Below, in pieces: positions 56,422 to 64,000 of a stretch of DNA of 64,000 nucleotides; the first letter of the stretch is position 1, and each line of letters opens with the position of its first letter. The DNA comes from an uncultured Maritimibacter sp. (GTDB lineage: Bacteria > Pseudomonadota > Alphaproteobacteria > Rhodobacterales > Rhodobacteraceae), in assembly GCA_913063035.1 (NCBI GenBank), contig CAJXYS010000003.1, positions 58,765 to 122,764 on the forward strand, given 5' to 3'. A program made the translations under genes and the position numbers. Under the pieces are notes generated by a model. The model saw nothing but the letters and a program-made list of their open reading frames with translations, was not told the DNA's origin and made no database searches.

Positions 56422-57873
56422 ATGGCTGAGATCGGCAGGAACTACATCGCGGGCGAATGGAGCGCGGGAGAGGCGACCGTCGAGAACCGCAGCCCCTCCG
56501 ACCTGTCCGATCTCATCGGTCACTACGCACAGGCGGCCCCGGACGAACTCGACCGCGCGCTCGAGGCCGCGCACCGCGCGCAGGCCATCTGGGCGAGAAC
56601 CGGGCTCGAGGCCCGGCAGGCGGTCTTGCAGAAGGTCGGCGAAACCCTCATCGCACGCGCCGACGCGCTGGGCGAACTGCTGTCGCGCGAGGAAGGCAAG
56701 CCCTTCGCGGAGGGCCGCGGCGAGGTGTACCGGGCCGGCCAGTTCTTCACCTATTACGCCGCCGAGGTCCTGCGCCAGATCGGCGGCAACGCCGACAGCG
56801 TGCGCCCCGGCATCGAGGTCGACATCCGCCGCGAACCGGTGGGCGTCGTGGGCATCATCAGCCCGTGGAATTTCCCGCTTGCGACGGCGGTCTGGAAGAT
56901 CGCGCCGGCGCTCGCCTTCGGCAACGCCGTGATCTGGAAACCCGCGAACCTCGTGCCCGCATCGGCGGTCGCACTGGCCGAGATCATGGCCGAACAGGAT
57001 ATCCCCGCCGGGCTTTTCAACCTGGTCATGGGCCCCGGCGGCGACATCGGGCGGCAGCTTGCGGAAAGCCCCGGGATCGACGCGCTGTCTTTCACCGGCT
57101 CCGTGCCGGTGGGCAAGGCCATCGGCGCGGCGGCGATGGGGAATCTCACCCGGGTCCAGATGGAGATGGGGTCCAAGAACGCGCTGGCCGTCATGGACGA
57201 CGCCGACCTCGACCTGGCCGTGCAGCTGGCGCTTGGCGGGGCGTTCGGCGGCACGGGTCAGAAATGCACCGCCTCGTCGCGGCTCGTGGTGCACGCGGCG
57301 GTCCACGACGCCTTCGTCGACAAGCTGGTGGCGGGTGCACGCGCCCTCAAGGTCGGCCATGCGCTCGCCGAGGGGACGCAGATGGGCCCGGTCGTCAGTG
57401 CCGGGCAACTGGCAGAAAACCTGCGCTGGATCGAGACCGGCAAGGCCGAGGGCGCGGAACTCGCCTGCGGCGGCGACCGGCTGACCATGGAGACGGACGG
57501 CCATTACATGAGCCCCGCCGTCTTTACCGGCACGACCAACGCCATGGAGATCAACCGCGAGGAAATGTTCGCGCCGATCGCCGCCGTCATAAAGGTCGCG
57601 GATTACGAAGAGGCCCTGTCGGTGGTGAATGACACGCGCTTCGGACTGACCGCGGGCATCGTCACACGCTCCCTCGCCCGCGCCGCGCATTTCCGCCGCA
57701 ACGCGCGGACCGGCTGCGTGATGGTCAACCTGCCCACGGCCGGCACCGACTACCACGTGCCCTTCGGCGGCCGGGGCGAAAGCTCTTACGGGCCGCGCGA
57801 GCAGGGCCGCTACGCCGTGGAATTCTACACGGCGGTCAAGACTTGCTACACATTGGCCGGCGCCCCAGAGTGA
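56422..57873 (+). CDS. NAD(P)-dependent aldehyde dehydrogenase
   Basis: 483 aa. Catalytic residues are N150 (SPWNF), E248 (QMEMGSKN) and C282 (GTGQKCTASSR). Length and features fit the 2,5-dioxovalerate/succinate-semialdehyde group. CAGGAGG precedes the ATG at 56422. It is followed after 4 bp by the M19-like gene. The aldehyde substrate is not known. Confidence 0.9.
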   Translation: MAEIGRNYIAGEWSAGEATVENRSPSDLSDLIGHYAQAAPDELDRALEAAHRAQAIWARTGLEARQAVLQKVGETLIARADALGELLSREEGKPFAEGRGEVYRAGQFFTYYAAEVLRQIGGNADSVRPGIEVDIRREPVGVVGIISPWNFPLATAVWKIAPALAFGNAVIWKPANLVPASAVALAEIMAEQDIPAGLFNLVMGPGGDIGRQLAESPGIDALSFTGSVPVGKAIGAAAMGNLTRVQMEMGSKNALAVMDDADLDLAVQLALGGAFGGTGQKCTASSRLVVHAAVHDAFVDKLVAGARALKVGHALAEGTQMGPVVSAGQLAENLRWIETGKAEGAELACGGDRLTMETDGHYMSPAVFTGTTNAMEINREEMFAPIAAVIKVADYEEALSVVNDTRFGLTAGIVTRSLARAAHFRRNARTGCVMVNLPTAGTDYHVPFGGRGESSYGPREQGRYAVEFYTAVKTCYTLAGAPE

Positions 57874-57877
57874 ACGC

Positions 57878-58885
57878 ATGAGCTACCGTATCGACTGCCT
57901 CCAATACGCCAACTGGTCGGAAGAGATCTTCCGCCAGATGCGCGCGGGCGGCCTGGATGCCGTGCATGTCACCATCGCCTATCACGAGACGTTCCGCGAG
58001 ACGGTCCTGAACGTCGAACGTTGGAACCGCTGGTTCGAGGATCACCCCGACCTGATCTTCCAGGGCTTCACCGCCGAGGATGTTCGCCGCGCCCGGGCGG
58101 AAGGCCGCACCGCGATCTTCTTCGGCGCGCAGAACCCGAGCCCGATCGAGGACGATATCGGCCTGATCGAGGTCTGGCACCGGCTGGGCCTGCGCTTCAT
58201 GCAGCTGAGCTACAACAACCAGTCGCTGCTGGCGACCGGGTGCTACGAAGCCGAGGATCCTGGGCTCACCCGCATGGGCCGCGAGGTCATCCGCGAGATG
58301 AACCGCGTCGGGCTGGTCGTGGACATGAGCCACTCCGCCGACCGGTCCACCATCGAGGCGGCCGAGATGTCGACCCGGCCAATCGCCGTCACCCACGCCA
58401 ATCCCCATTCCTGGCACCCGGCGCTGCGCAACAAGCGCGACCCGGTGATCCGCGCGGTCACGGGCACCGGCGGCATGATGGGCTTCTCGCTCTATCCCCA
58501 TCACCTGAAGGACGGCAGCGGCTGCTCGCTGCGCGCCTTCTGCGAGATGGTCGCGCGCATGGTAGAGAGTTACGGGATCGATCATTTCGGGATCGGCTCG
58601 GATCTCTGCCAGGGCCAGCCGGACAGCGTCGTCGACTGGATGCGCCGGGGACGCTGGACCAAGGGCGTCGATTACGGCGAGGGCAGCGCCGGCGCACCTG
58701 GCTTTCCAGCGCAGCCAGACTGGTTCCGCGACAACCGTGATTTTCCGCGGCTGGCCGAGGGGCTCGCCGCGACCGGCCTCGACGGCGGCGAAATCGATGC
58801 GCTGCTGGGGGACAACTGGCTGCGCTTCTTCGCGGAAAGCTTCGGCCCCGCCGCAGACCGCCGGGAGGCCCGCGCCGCGGAATAG
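57878..58885 (+). CDS. Membrane dipeptidase (M19) family protein with an altered metal site
   Basis: 335 aa. The fold of renal dipeptidase is clear from VVDMSHS (H152), VTHANPHSWHPALRN (H173, R184) and GIGSDLCQGQ (D242). The N-terminal H-x-D pair is lost (IDCLQYAN at residues 5-12) and the usual bridging glutamate region reads FFGAQN, so the two-zinc site is at least partly missing. It may be a one-metal hydrolase on a different substrate. It is coupled to the aldehyde dehydrogenase gene. Confidence 0.78.
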   Translation: MSYRIDCLQYANWSEEIFRQMRAGGLDAVHVTIAYHETFRETVLNVERWNRWFEDHPDLIFQGFTAEDVRRARAEGRTAIFFGAQNPSPIEDDIGLIEVWHRLGLRFMQLSYNNQSLLATGCYEAEDPGLTRMGREVIREMNRVGLVVDMSHSADRSTIEAAEMSTRPIAVTHANPHSWHPALRNKRDPVIRAVTGTGGMMGFSLYPHHLKDGSGCSLRAFCEMVARMVESYGIDHFGIGSDLCQGQPDSVVDWMRRGRWTKGVDYGEGSAGAPGFPAQPDWFRDNRDFPRLAEGLAATGLDGGEIDALLGDNWLRFFAESFGPAADRREARAAE

Positions 58886-58895
58886 GAGAGGGAAC

Positions 58896-60596
58896 ATGGA
58901 CGCTCGCGCCGAGACAGACGCCGCCATCGCCTGCCGCCCTCCGGGAACGGTGATGCGTCTGTCGCGGCTGGGATCCTTCCACCAGACCCGGCTGTCCTTC
59001 ATGCGGGTGCTTCTGCGCCGGCTGCGGCGCGAGAACTGGCGCTTCGAGCGGCCGGTCTTTTCCATCGACGCGCGCGGCGTGGGCGAAGCCGTCTACACCA
59101 TGCGGGGCCCGGATCGCGCCTACAGCCTGGTGGCCTTCGCCCACGACCTGCCCCCCGACCAGCGAAGCGACCGCGTCATCGCCACGGCCTGGGACGCGAC
59201 CTTCACCCTTTTCGATGGCGTGCCCGACGCCGGCGACATCGCACGCCTGCGCGAGAACGTGCCACGCCAGGAGGCGGGCCGCGTCAGCGACCGCGAATTG
59301 TCCGTCTCGCGCGCGAACCGCTCGGTGCGGCTCTTCGAGCACGTGGTCGACGCGCTGGCCGCCGGCCGGCAACCGGACCCGGCCCGGGTCGACGAGGTCG
59401 GCTACCTGATGCGCACGACAGCCGTCTACGGCTCGGGCAAGCTGGGGGCCGCGGACCGCGAGGCCATCGAGACCCGTCCGGAATTCATGCCACCCTTCCA
59501 GGCCGAGATGCTTTCGGTCTGGCTGACGCGCGCCTTCGTGATGGACCTGGTCGAGGAAATGGCACGGCATCGCGCGGCCGGAACAGCCGTGGCGCTGGAC
59601 CCGGACCTTCGCCGCCGCTTCGGCATCGGGAACTCCACCGGGCTCGGTATGGCACCCTTCCTGATCAGCCACCCGATCCTGCTGAACAACTGGATCCATG
59701 CCCGCGAAGAGGCGCTCGCGCGGGTCCGTCGGTTGCCCGACGCCGGCGCCGATACCGTGCGGATCTTCCACCGGATGCGCGCCCGCGCCGAGCGCTGCGT
59801 CGCGCTCTGGCGGTCCGAGCACCCGGTGCAGCGCCAGCGCCTGACGGCACTGGCGGCCGACCTCGACGCGCTCAGGGCGTATGTCGCGGGGGCCGGCCTT
59901 TCCGGCCCGCTGCCCTGGGACCGGCTCTGGCGCTGGGGCGAGGCGGAACTGACCGAGGAAGGCCAGGAGATGCTGGTCTCCCTCCTGCTCGAGCCCCATG
60001 GCGCGCTGGTGGACGGGCTGGCCTGCTGCATGAGCGCCGAGGAGGTGGAAGGCTTCGTCATCGATGGCGCCATGACCGTGGACCGGCTGCGCGCCATCCT
60101 CGAAGAGATCTATGGTTGGGCGCTGGAAATCGACTGGACCGCACCAGAGACGCAGGCGCGCGCCTGGTACGTGTCGGCCGCCAAGCTGGAACCGCGTCTC
60201 GGCGAACGCTGGGAAGAGGATCTCGGACCCTACGAACAGCCGCTCGCGCCGGGGCGGGACGCCGCGCGGCTCTACCATGCACTGGCCGACGAGGCACCGG
60301 GCGGACCGGTGGCCGGGTTCCTGCTGCGCCATCCCGACCACCGCCACAGCGTCCGCCGCGCGCAGATCGCCGCGCGCCATCCCTATTCCGAGATCCGCGA
60401 CAACACCATCGGCGCCGACCTGATGCCCATCGACATGCTGCGCGCCAAGCTCTCCTTTTTCGGGGCGGGCCATTTCGACCCGCGCTCGGATCGCTGGGTG
60501 CGGATCAACATGTACCGCGGCGCACCCTTCCCGCATGAATTGCATGCTCAGCCCGAAGACGACTGGTCCTGGCCGCGCGCCGGGGGCGACGCGTGA
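58896..60596 (+). CDS. Protein of unknown function, 566 aa
   Basis: I do not recognise this family. The chosen ATG at 58896 has GAGAGGGAA upstream. The protein looks soluble and helical, with no signal peptide. Potentially conserved stretches are YLMRTTAVYGSGKLGAAD, GIGNSTGLGMAPFLISHPILLNNWI and IRDNTIGADLMPIDMLRAKLS. Its TGA overlaps the GTG of the next gene, and it lies between the M19-like and DUF3726 genes, so it belongs to the same operon. Confidence 0.75.
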   Translation: MDARAETDAAIACRPPGTVMRLSRLGSFHQTRLSFMRVLLRRLRRENWRFERPVFSIDARGVGEAVYTMRGPDRAYSLVAFAHDLPPDQRSDRVIATAWDATFTLFDGVPDAGDIARLRENVPRQEAGRVSDRELSVSRANRSVRLFEHVVDALAAGRQPDPARVDEVGYLMRTTAVYGSGKLGAADREAIETRPEFMPPFQAEMLSVWLTRAFVMDLVEEMARHRAAGTAVALDPDLRRRFGIGNSTGLGMAPFLISHPILLNNWIHAREEALARVRRLPDAGADTVRIFHRMRARAERCVALWRSEHPVQRQRLTALAADLDALRAYVAGAGLSGPLPWDRLWRWGEAELTEEGQEMLVSLLLEPHGALVDGLACCMSAEEVEGFVIDGAMTVDRLRAILEEIYGWALEIDWTAPETQARAWYVSAAKLEPRLGERWEEDLGPYEQPLAPGRDAARLYHALADEAPGGPVAGFLLRHPDHRHSVRRAQIAARHPYSEIRDNTIGADLMPIDMLRAKLSFFGAGHFDPRSDRWVRINMYRGAPFPHELHAQPEDDWSWPRAGGDA

Positions 60597-61243
60597 AGCT
60601 GCTCTCGCTCGGCGAGACGGAGGCGCTGGTCCGCAAGGCGGCACGCGGCGCGGGGCGCAGTTGGGGCATGGCCGAGGAAGCCGGCCGTACGGCCCGCTGG
60701 CTCGAGGCATACGGCCTGCCCGGCGCGATGCTTTCGGCGGCCCTGCTCGAAAAGACCGACGGCGCGGCGGCGGCACCGCTCGCGCCGCAGCCCGACGCCG
60801 CTGGCGTCTGGCGCCCCGGTGGCGCGGTGCTGTGCCCGCTCGCCGCGGGCACCGCCCTCTCCGATGCGGCGCGGGCACTGCCCGAAGACCTGCGGCTCGG
60901 CCCGGTGCTCTGCCCGCTGCTGATCCTGCCGCACCTGGCCGCCGCTGCCTTGCAGACGGGGCGATCGCATGCCCTCTGCTGGGGTGATACCCGGCTCACG
61001 CTCACGGCGCTGGGCGCGCTTCTTCCGCCCGAAGGCGCGTGGCCGGACCAGGATCGCGTCGCGCGCGTCACCTGCCGGCGAGACGTGCGCGCCGACGCCG
61101 CGCCACTGGCCCGGCGTCACCGGGCCGCGGCCGCGCAGGACACGATCCGGCGCCTGGAACGGCTGGCGGAACGCACCTATGCCCCCGAGACGGCAGATCG
61201 GCGCCTGTCGGGCGCCGGTGCCGGGCTCACCGACAACGACTGA
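60593..61243 (+). CDS. DUF3726 family protein
   Basis: 216 aa, starting at GTG 60593 overlapping the previous stop. LSLGETEALVRKAARGAGRSWGMAEEAGRTARWL is the family opening. It is alanine-rich and has no membrane segment. Members often lie beside Ldh-family dehydrogenase genes, as here; function unknown. Confidence 0.78.
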   Translation: MKLLSLGETEALVRKAARGAGRSWGMAEEAGRTARWLEAYGLPGAMLSAALLEKTDGAAAAPLAPQPDAAGVWRPGGAVLCPLAAGTALSDAARALPEDLRLGPVLCPLLILPHLAAAALQTGRSHALCWGDTRLTLTALGALLPPEGAWPDQDRVARVTCRRDVRADAAPLARRHRAAAAQDTIRRLERLAERTYAPETADRRLSGAGAGLTDND

Positions 61244-61259
61244 CGAGAGGATCGCGACC

Positions 61260-62264
61260 ATGGCCGAAACAGAGACCCTGACGCTGGACGAGATCGAGGC
61301 GCTGGCCTTCGAGGCGCTGATCCGCGCCGGCGCGACCGAGGCGAACGCACGGCCCCTGGCACGGGCCACCGCCGACACGGAGGCGGACGGCGTGGCCAGC
61401 CACGGCCTGGCCTATATCCCGATCTACTGCGAGCATCTCGCCTGCGGCAAGGTCGACGGCAGCGCCGTGCCAAGGATCACCCGCCCGCGCCCCGGCCTGG
61501 TGGTGGCGGATGCCGGCACCGGCTTTGCGCATGGCGCCATTGCCGCCGGGTTCGAGGCGCTCATCCCGGCCGCCCGCGAGCAGGGCATCGCCGCGCTGGC
61601 GGTGCGCGAGTCCTACAATTGCGGCGTGCTCGGCGTGCATACGCGTGCCCTGGCCGAGGCCGGTCTGCTTGCCATCGGCTTCACCAACGCGCCGGCCTCG
61701 ATCGCGCCCTCGGGTGGCAAGCGCCCGGCGGTCGGGACCAACCCGATCTCGCTGGCAGCGCCGGACGGCGAAGGCGGCACGGCGCTGCTGATCGACCAGA
61801 GCGCCAGCACCATCGCCAAGTCCGAGATCATGAAACATGCCCGCGAGGGTCTCCCCATCCCCGAGGGCTGGGCGCTCGGCCCGGATGGCCAGCCGACGAC
61901 CGACCCCGGGATCGCGCTCAAGGGATCGATGGCGCCGTCGGGGGGCTACAAGGGGGTCGGGCTGGCGCTGATGGTCGAGACGATGGCCGCCGCCATGTCC
62001 GGCGCGACCCTCGGCATGGATGCGAGCCCTTTTTCCGGCACGAAGGGCGGGCCGCCGCGTACCGGCCAGTTCTTCATCGCCATCGACCCGGCCGCAAGCT
62101 CGGGCGGTGCCTACGCGGAGAGGATCGGCCGCCTGGTCGCCGAGATCCGCGACGAGCCCGGCGCCCGCCTGCCCGGCGACGGACGCCGCGCCATGCGGCG
62201 CAGGGGCGCGCGCGACGGCGTTGCCGTCAGCCGCGCGACGCTGGACAGAATCCGCGCGATCTGA
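61260..62264 (+). CDS. Ldh family (malate/lactate/ureidoglycolate-type) NAD(P) oxidoreductase
   Basis: 334 aa with the features of the YlbC/sulfolactate/malate dehydrogenase type II family: ASHGLAYIPIY, NCGVLGVHTRALAEAG, APSGGKRPAVGTNPISLAAP and GSMAPSGGYKGVGLALMVE. It reduces or oxidises 2-hydroxy/2-oxo acids (malate, sulfolactate, lactate or imino acids). GAGAGGATC precedes the ATG. Last gene of the operon that starts near 56.4 kb. Confidence 0.87.
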   Translation: MAETETLTLDEIEALAFEALIRAGATEANARPLARATADTEADGVASHGLAYIPIYCEHLACGKVDGSAVPRITRPRPGLVVADAGTGFAHGAIAAGFEALIPAAREQGIAALAVRESYNCGVLGVHTRALAEAGLLAIGFTNAPASIAPSGGKRPAVGTNPISLAAPDGEGGTALLIDQSASTIAKSEIMKHAREGLPIPEGWALGPDGQPTTDPGIALKGSMAPSGGYKGVGLALMVETMAAAMSGATLGMDASPFSGTKGGPPRTGQFFIAIDPAASSGGAYAERIGRLVAEIRDEPGARLPGDGRRAMRRRGARDGVAVSRATLDRIRAI

Positions 62265-62281
62265 TCGCGCCGGGGTGCCGG

Positions 62282-63343
62282 TCAGACTGCGGCGCGCGCG
62301 CGCTCGGTCCCGGCCCGCGCCGGCACCAGCGCACGGACGAGATCGGTCATCTCCAGCACGCCCACCTGTTCGCCCTCGCGCATCACGCGGTAGGCATGCG
62401 ACGTGTCGCCGCCAGACTGCTCGATCACCGACTCGAGCGTCGCGTCGTGGTCCACCGCGCCGGCCGTGCCGGGCGGCACGGTGGTGTCCGGCCGCATGAT
62501 CGAGCGCACCCGCAGCACCCGGGCGCGGTTGATGTCGCTGACGAAATCCTCGATGTAAGGCGCGCCCGGATGCAGCAGGATCTCCTGCGGCTCGTCCTGC
62601 TGGATCACCTCGCCGTCCTTCAGGATCACCAGGTGATCGGCCAGTTTCAGCGCCTCGTCGAGATCATGGGTGATGAAGACGATGGTCTTGTGCAATTCCT
62701 TCTGCAATTCCAGCAACAGATCCTGCATGTCGGTGCGAATCAGCGGGTCGAGGGCCGAAAACGCCTCGTCCATCAGCAAAATCTCGGGGTCGTTCGCAAG
62801 AGCCCGGGCCAAGCCCACTCTCTGCTGCATTCCGCCACTCAATTCCTGCGTCATGCTGGTTTCATAGCCCGACAAGCCTACTGTATCGATGGCCTTCTGC
62901 GCTTTGTTGTAGCGTTCTTCCTTGCCCATCCCCTGCACTTCGAGGCCGAAAGCCACATTGTCGACCACACTGCGGTGCGGAAGCAGGCCGAATCGCTGGA
63001 AGACCATGCTCATCTTCTTCCGACGGATTTCTCTCAGCTCCTCTTTGGAAGCTGCAAGAACGTCTTTCCCTTCGACGAGAACTTGTCCCGCCGTTGCGGA
63101 GATAAGCCGGTTTACACAACGAATCACGGTCGACTTTCCGCTGCCGGAGAGCCCCATGATGACAAAGATCTCCCTTTTCCGCACGGTAAACGAGGCGTCG
63201 TTAATGCCCACGGTGCAGCCGGTTCTGGCAAGTATGTCGGATTTAGAGAGCCCCTCTTCTACCAAGGGCATGGCCCGTTCCTTCGGATTGTGACCGAAAA
63301 TTTTGTAGAGGTTCTTCACCTCGACGATGTTCGTATCGCTCAT
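62282..63343 (-). CDS. Glycine betaine/proline ABC transporter ATP-binding protein (ProV-like); mosaic gene
   Basis: 353 aa with a complete ProV layout: VKNLYKIFGHNPKER, Walker A GLSGSGKST (64-72), signature LSGGMQQRVGLARAL, Walker B ILLMDEAFSALD, and a C-terminal CBS-type part from about residue 285. The 5' half is far richer in A/T than the 3' half and the rest of the window, with the change near 62650-62900. There is no proW or proX downstream (the neighbour is a converging Ldh gene), and no clear ribosome-binding site. See findings. Confidence 0.85.
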   Translation of the reverse strand: MSDTNIVEVKNLYKIFGHNPKERAMPLVEEGLSKSDILARTGCTVGINDASFTVRKREIFVIMGLSGSGKSTVIRCVNRLISATAGQVLVEGKDVLAASKEELREIRRKKMSMVFQRFGLLPHRSVVDNVAFGLEVQGMGKEERYNKAQKAIDTVGLSGYETSMTQELSGGMQQRVGLARALANDPEILLMDEAFSALDPLIRTDMQDLLLELQKELHKTIVFITHDLDEALKLADHLVILKDGEVIQQDEPQEILLHPGAPYIEDFVSDINRARVLRVRSIMRPDTTVPPGTAGAVDHDATLESVIEQSGGDTSHAYRVMREGEQVGVLEMTDLVRALVPARAGTERARAAV

Positions 63344-63368
63344 GAGTCTATTGAGGATGGCGGGTAAA

Positions 63369-63396
63369 GGTCGGCGGAGGATTTGCTCCGCCGACC
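63369..63396 (-). terminator. Likely terminator of the outer-membrane-protein gene
   Basis: GGTCGGCGGAG and CTCCGCCGACC form a perfect 11-bp stem with a 6-nt loop. On the minus strand it is followed by TTTAC, a short T-run. It lies 30 bp past the stop of the outer-membrane-protein gene. Confidence 0.6.
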
Positions 63397-63426
63397 TGCG
63401 AAAATACGGCTATCCAATCGATCCGA

Positions 63427-64000
63427 TCAGAAGTAGTAGCCGAAGTTAATATTGAAACGGCCCTGCCAAGTGGCGTTCTCGTTGGCACCGAAATTGGTGA
63501 ACGGTTCTCCACCGACGAACGAGTTTCCATCCGAATAGGCATACTCCGTATAGATATACCAGCCGTTGTGAGCCCAAGCGGCTCCAAACGTCCAGAGCGA
63601 GCTGTCTTTGAAGTCCACTCCTTGGGCAGTTTCACCGTTCTTCACGATGGAGCTGTATTCCACGTAGGGTATCACATAGTCGAGCCACGGGATATCGTTG
63701 GTCTCGTAGTAGTAGCTCAACGAAGCGGCGGGGATCCAACCTTCCGTGGCGATATCCGCGTAGAAGTCGTAGAAGCCACGATTGATCAGGTCCGATCCAT
63801 CGATGTCGTAGTTATAGTAAGTCAGCTGAAGCGCCAGTTTCCAGTTGTCCAGCTGATTCACGGCATGCACCGCTCCAGCGTAGGCGGTTCCGTCTTCGCC
63901 GTCATCCGCATCGCCTTCGTTGATCAACTGGCCGATTTGGAACGACGCACCGAGATCGGTCGTCAGGTTATCGGTCAATTCGATGGGCTGAATTACACGG
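63427..64000 (-). CDS. Outer-membrane beta-barrel-like protein, 3' part (5' end outside window)
   Basis: 191 residues are visible, and the frame stays open to the window edge; the apparent start at 63978 is a TTG inside the gene. Alternating aromatic/hydrophobic strands (WKLALQLTYYNYDID, WIPAASLSYYYETND, WYIYTEYAYSDGN) and the C-terminal RFNINFGYYF ending in phenylalanine are typical of an outer-membrane barrel. Base composition and codon use differ from the alphaproteobacterial part of the window and look more like a gammaproteobacterium. Confidence 0.7.
   Translation of the reverse strand, partial: RVIQPIELTDNLTTDLGASFQIGQLINEGDADDGEDGTAYAGAVHAVNQLDNWKLALQLTYYNYDIDGSDLINRGFYDFYADIATEGWIPAASLSYYYETNDIPWLDYVIPYVEYSSIVKNGETAQGVDFKDSSLWTFGAAWAHNGWYIYTEYAYSDGNSFVGGEPFTNFGANENATWQGRFNINFGYYF

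Overview
The window is 64 kb of GC-rich DNA from an alphaproteobacterium, most likely a Rhodobacterales (Rhodobacteraceae/roseobacter-type) species. The support is a TTGAT-N4-GTCAA FnrL-type box before cydA, a fused mnhAB Na+/H+ antiporter operon, a ureD-A-B-C-E-F-G urease operon with two extra membrane genes, TRAP uptake genes, DUF1989/DUF2848/DUF3726 proteins, and a small RNA resembling the cuckoo/CcsR RNAs known from this order. No rRNA, tRNA, CRISPR, phage or insertion sequence was seen. All calls come from reading the sequence and ORF translations; no database search was possible.

Layout. 1-8.4 kb (+): cydDC, an FNR box, cydABX for cytochrome bd, then a Tat-exported two-cysteine sulfide:quinone oxidoreductase, a small membrane protein and a SLAC1/TehA-type anion channel. 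This reads as a sulfide-oxidising, low-oxygen respiratory unit. 8.4-14.3 kb (-): mnhAB-C-D-E-F-G. 14.6-19.5 kb (+): ynjF-ynjB-ynjC-ynjD ABC/CDP-alcohol transferase cluster plus a DUF1989 protein. 19.7-22.3 kb: a persulfide-dioxygenase-like enzyme and a peroxiredoxin, divergent from an OxyR-like regulator that lacks the second redox cysteine. 22.3-28.1 kb (-): urease. 28.4 kb (-): cuckoo-like sRNA. 28.6-31.3 kb (-): NMT1/THI5-like ABC importer.

31.4-34.1 kb: a pentahaem cytochrome c and a ferric-reductase-like flavoprotein diverge from a perfect FNR box. 34.3-41.6 kb: mixed transport and single genes (homocysteine S-methyltransferase-like, formate/nitrite channel, DUF2848, truncated haemoglobin, GNAT, Pit phosphate transporter, BCCT transporter). 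42.1-55.3 kb: a two-armed catabolic locus. On the minus strand are a GntR regulator, LeuCD-like hydratase and TRAP importer. On the plus strand are a tautomerase-SnoaL fusion, HyuB/HyuA, an isochorismatase-like protein, an isocitrate-lyase-family C-C lyase and an FAD oxidoreductase. I infer degradation of an imported cyclic imide/lactam or a methylated maleate. 55.4-62.3 kb (+): LysR, aldehyde dehydrogenase, M19-dipeptidase-like protein, an unrecognised 566-aa protein, DUF3726 and an Ldh-family dehydrogenase.

62.3-64.0 kb (-): a ProV-like ATPase gene changes base composition part-way through and is followed by a much more AT-rich partial outer-membrane-protein gene. Either a recombination junction or an assembly chimera is present near 62.65-62.9 kb.
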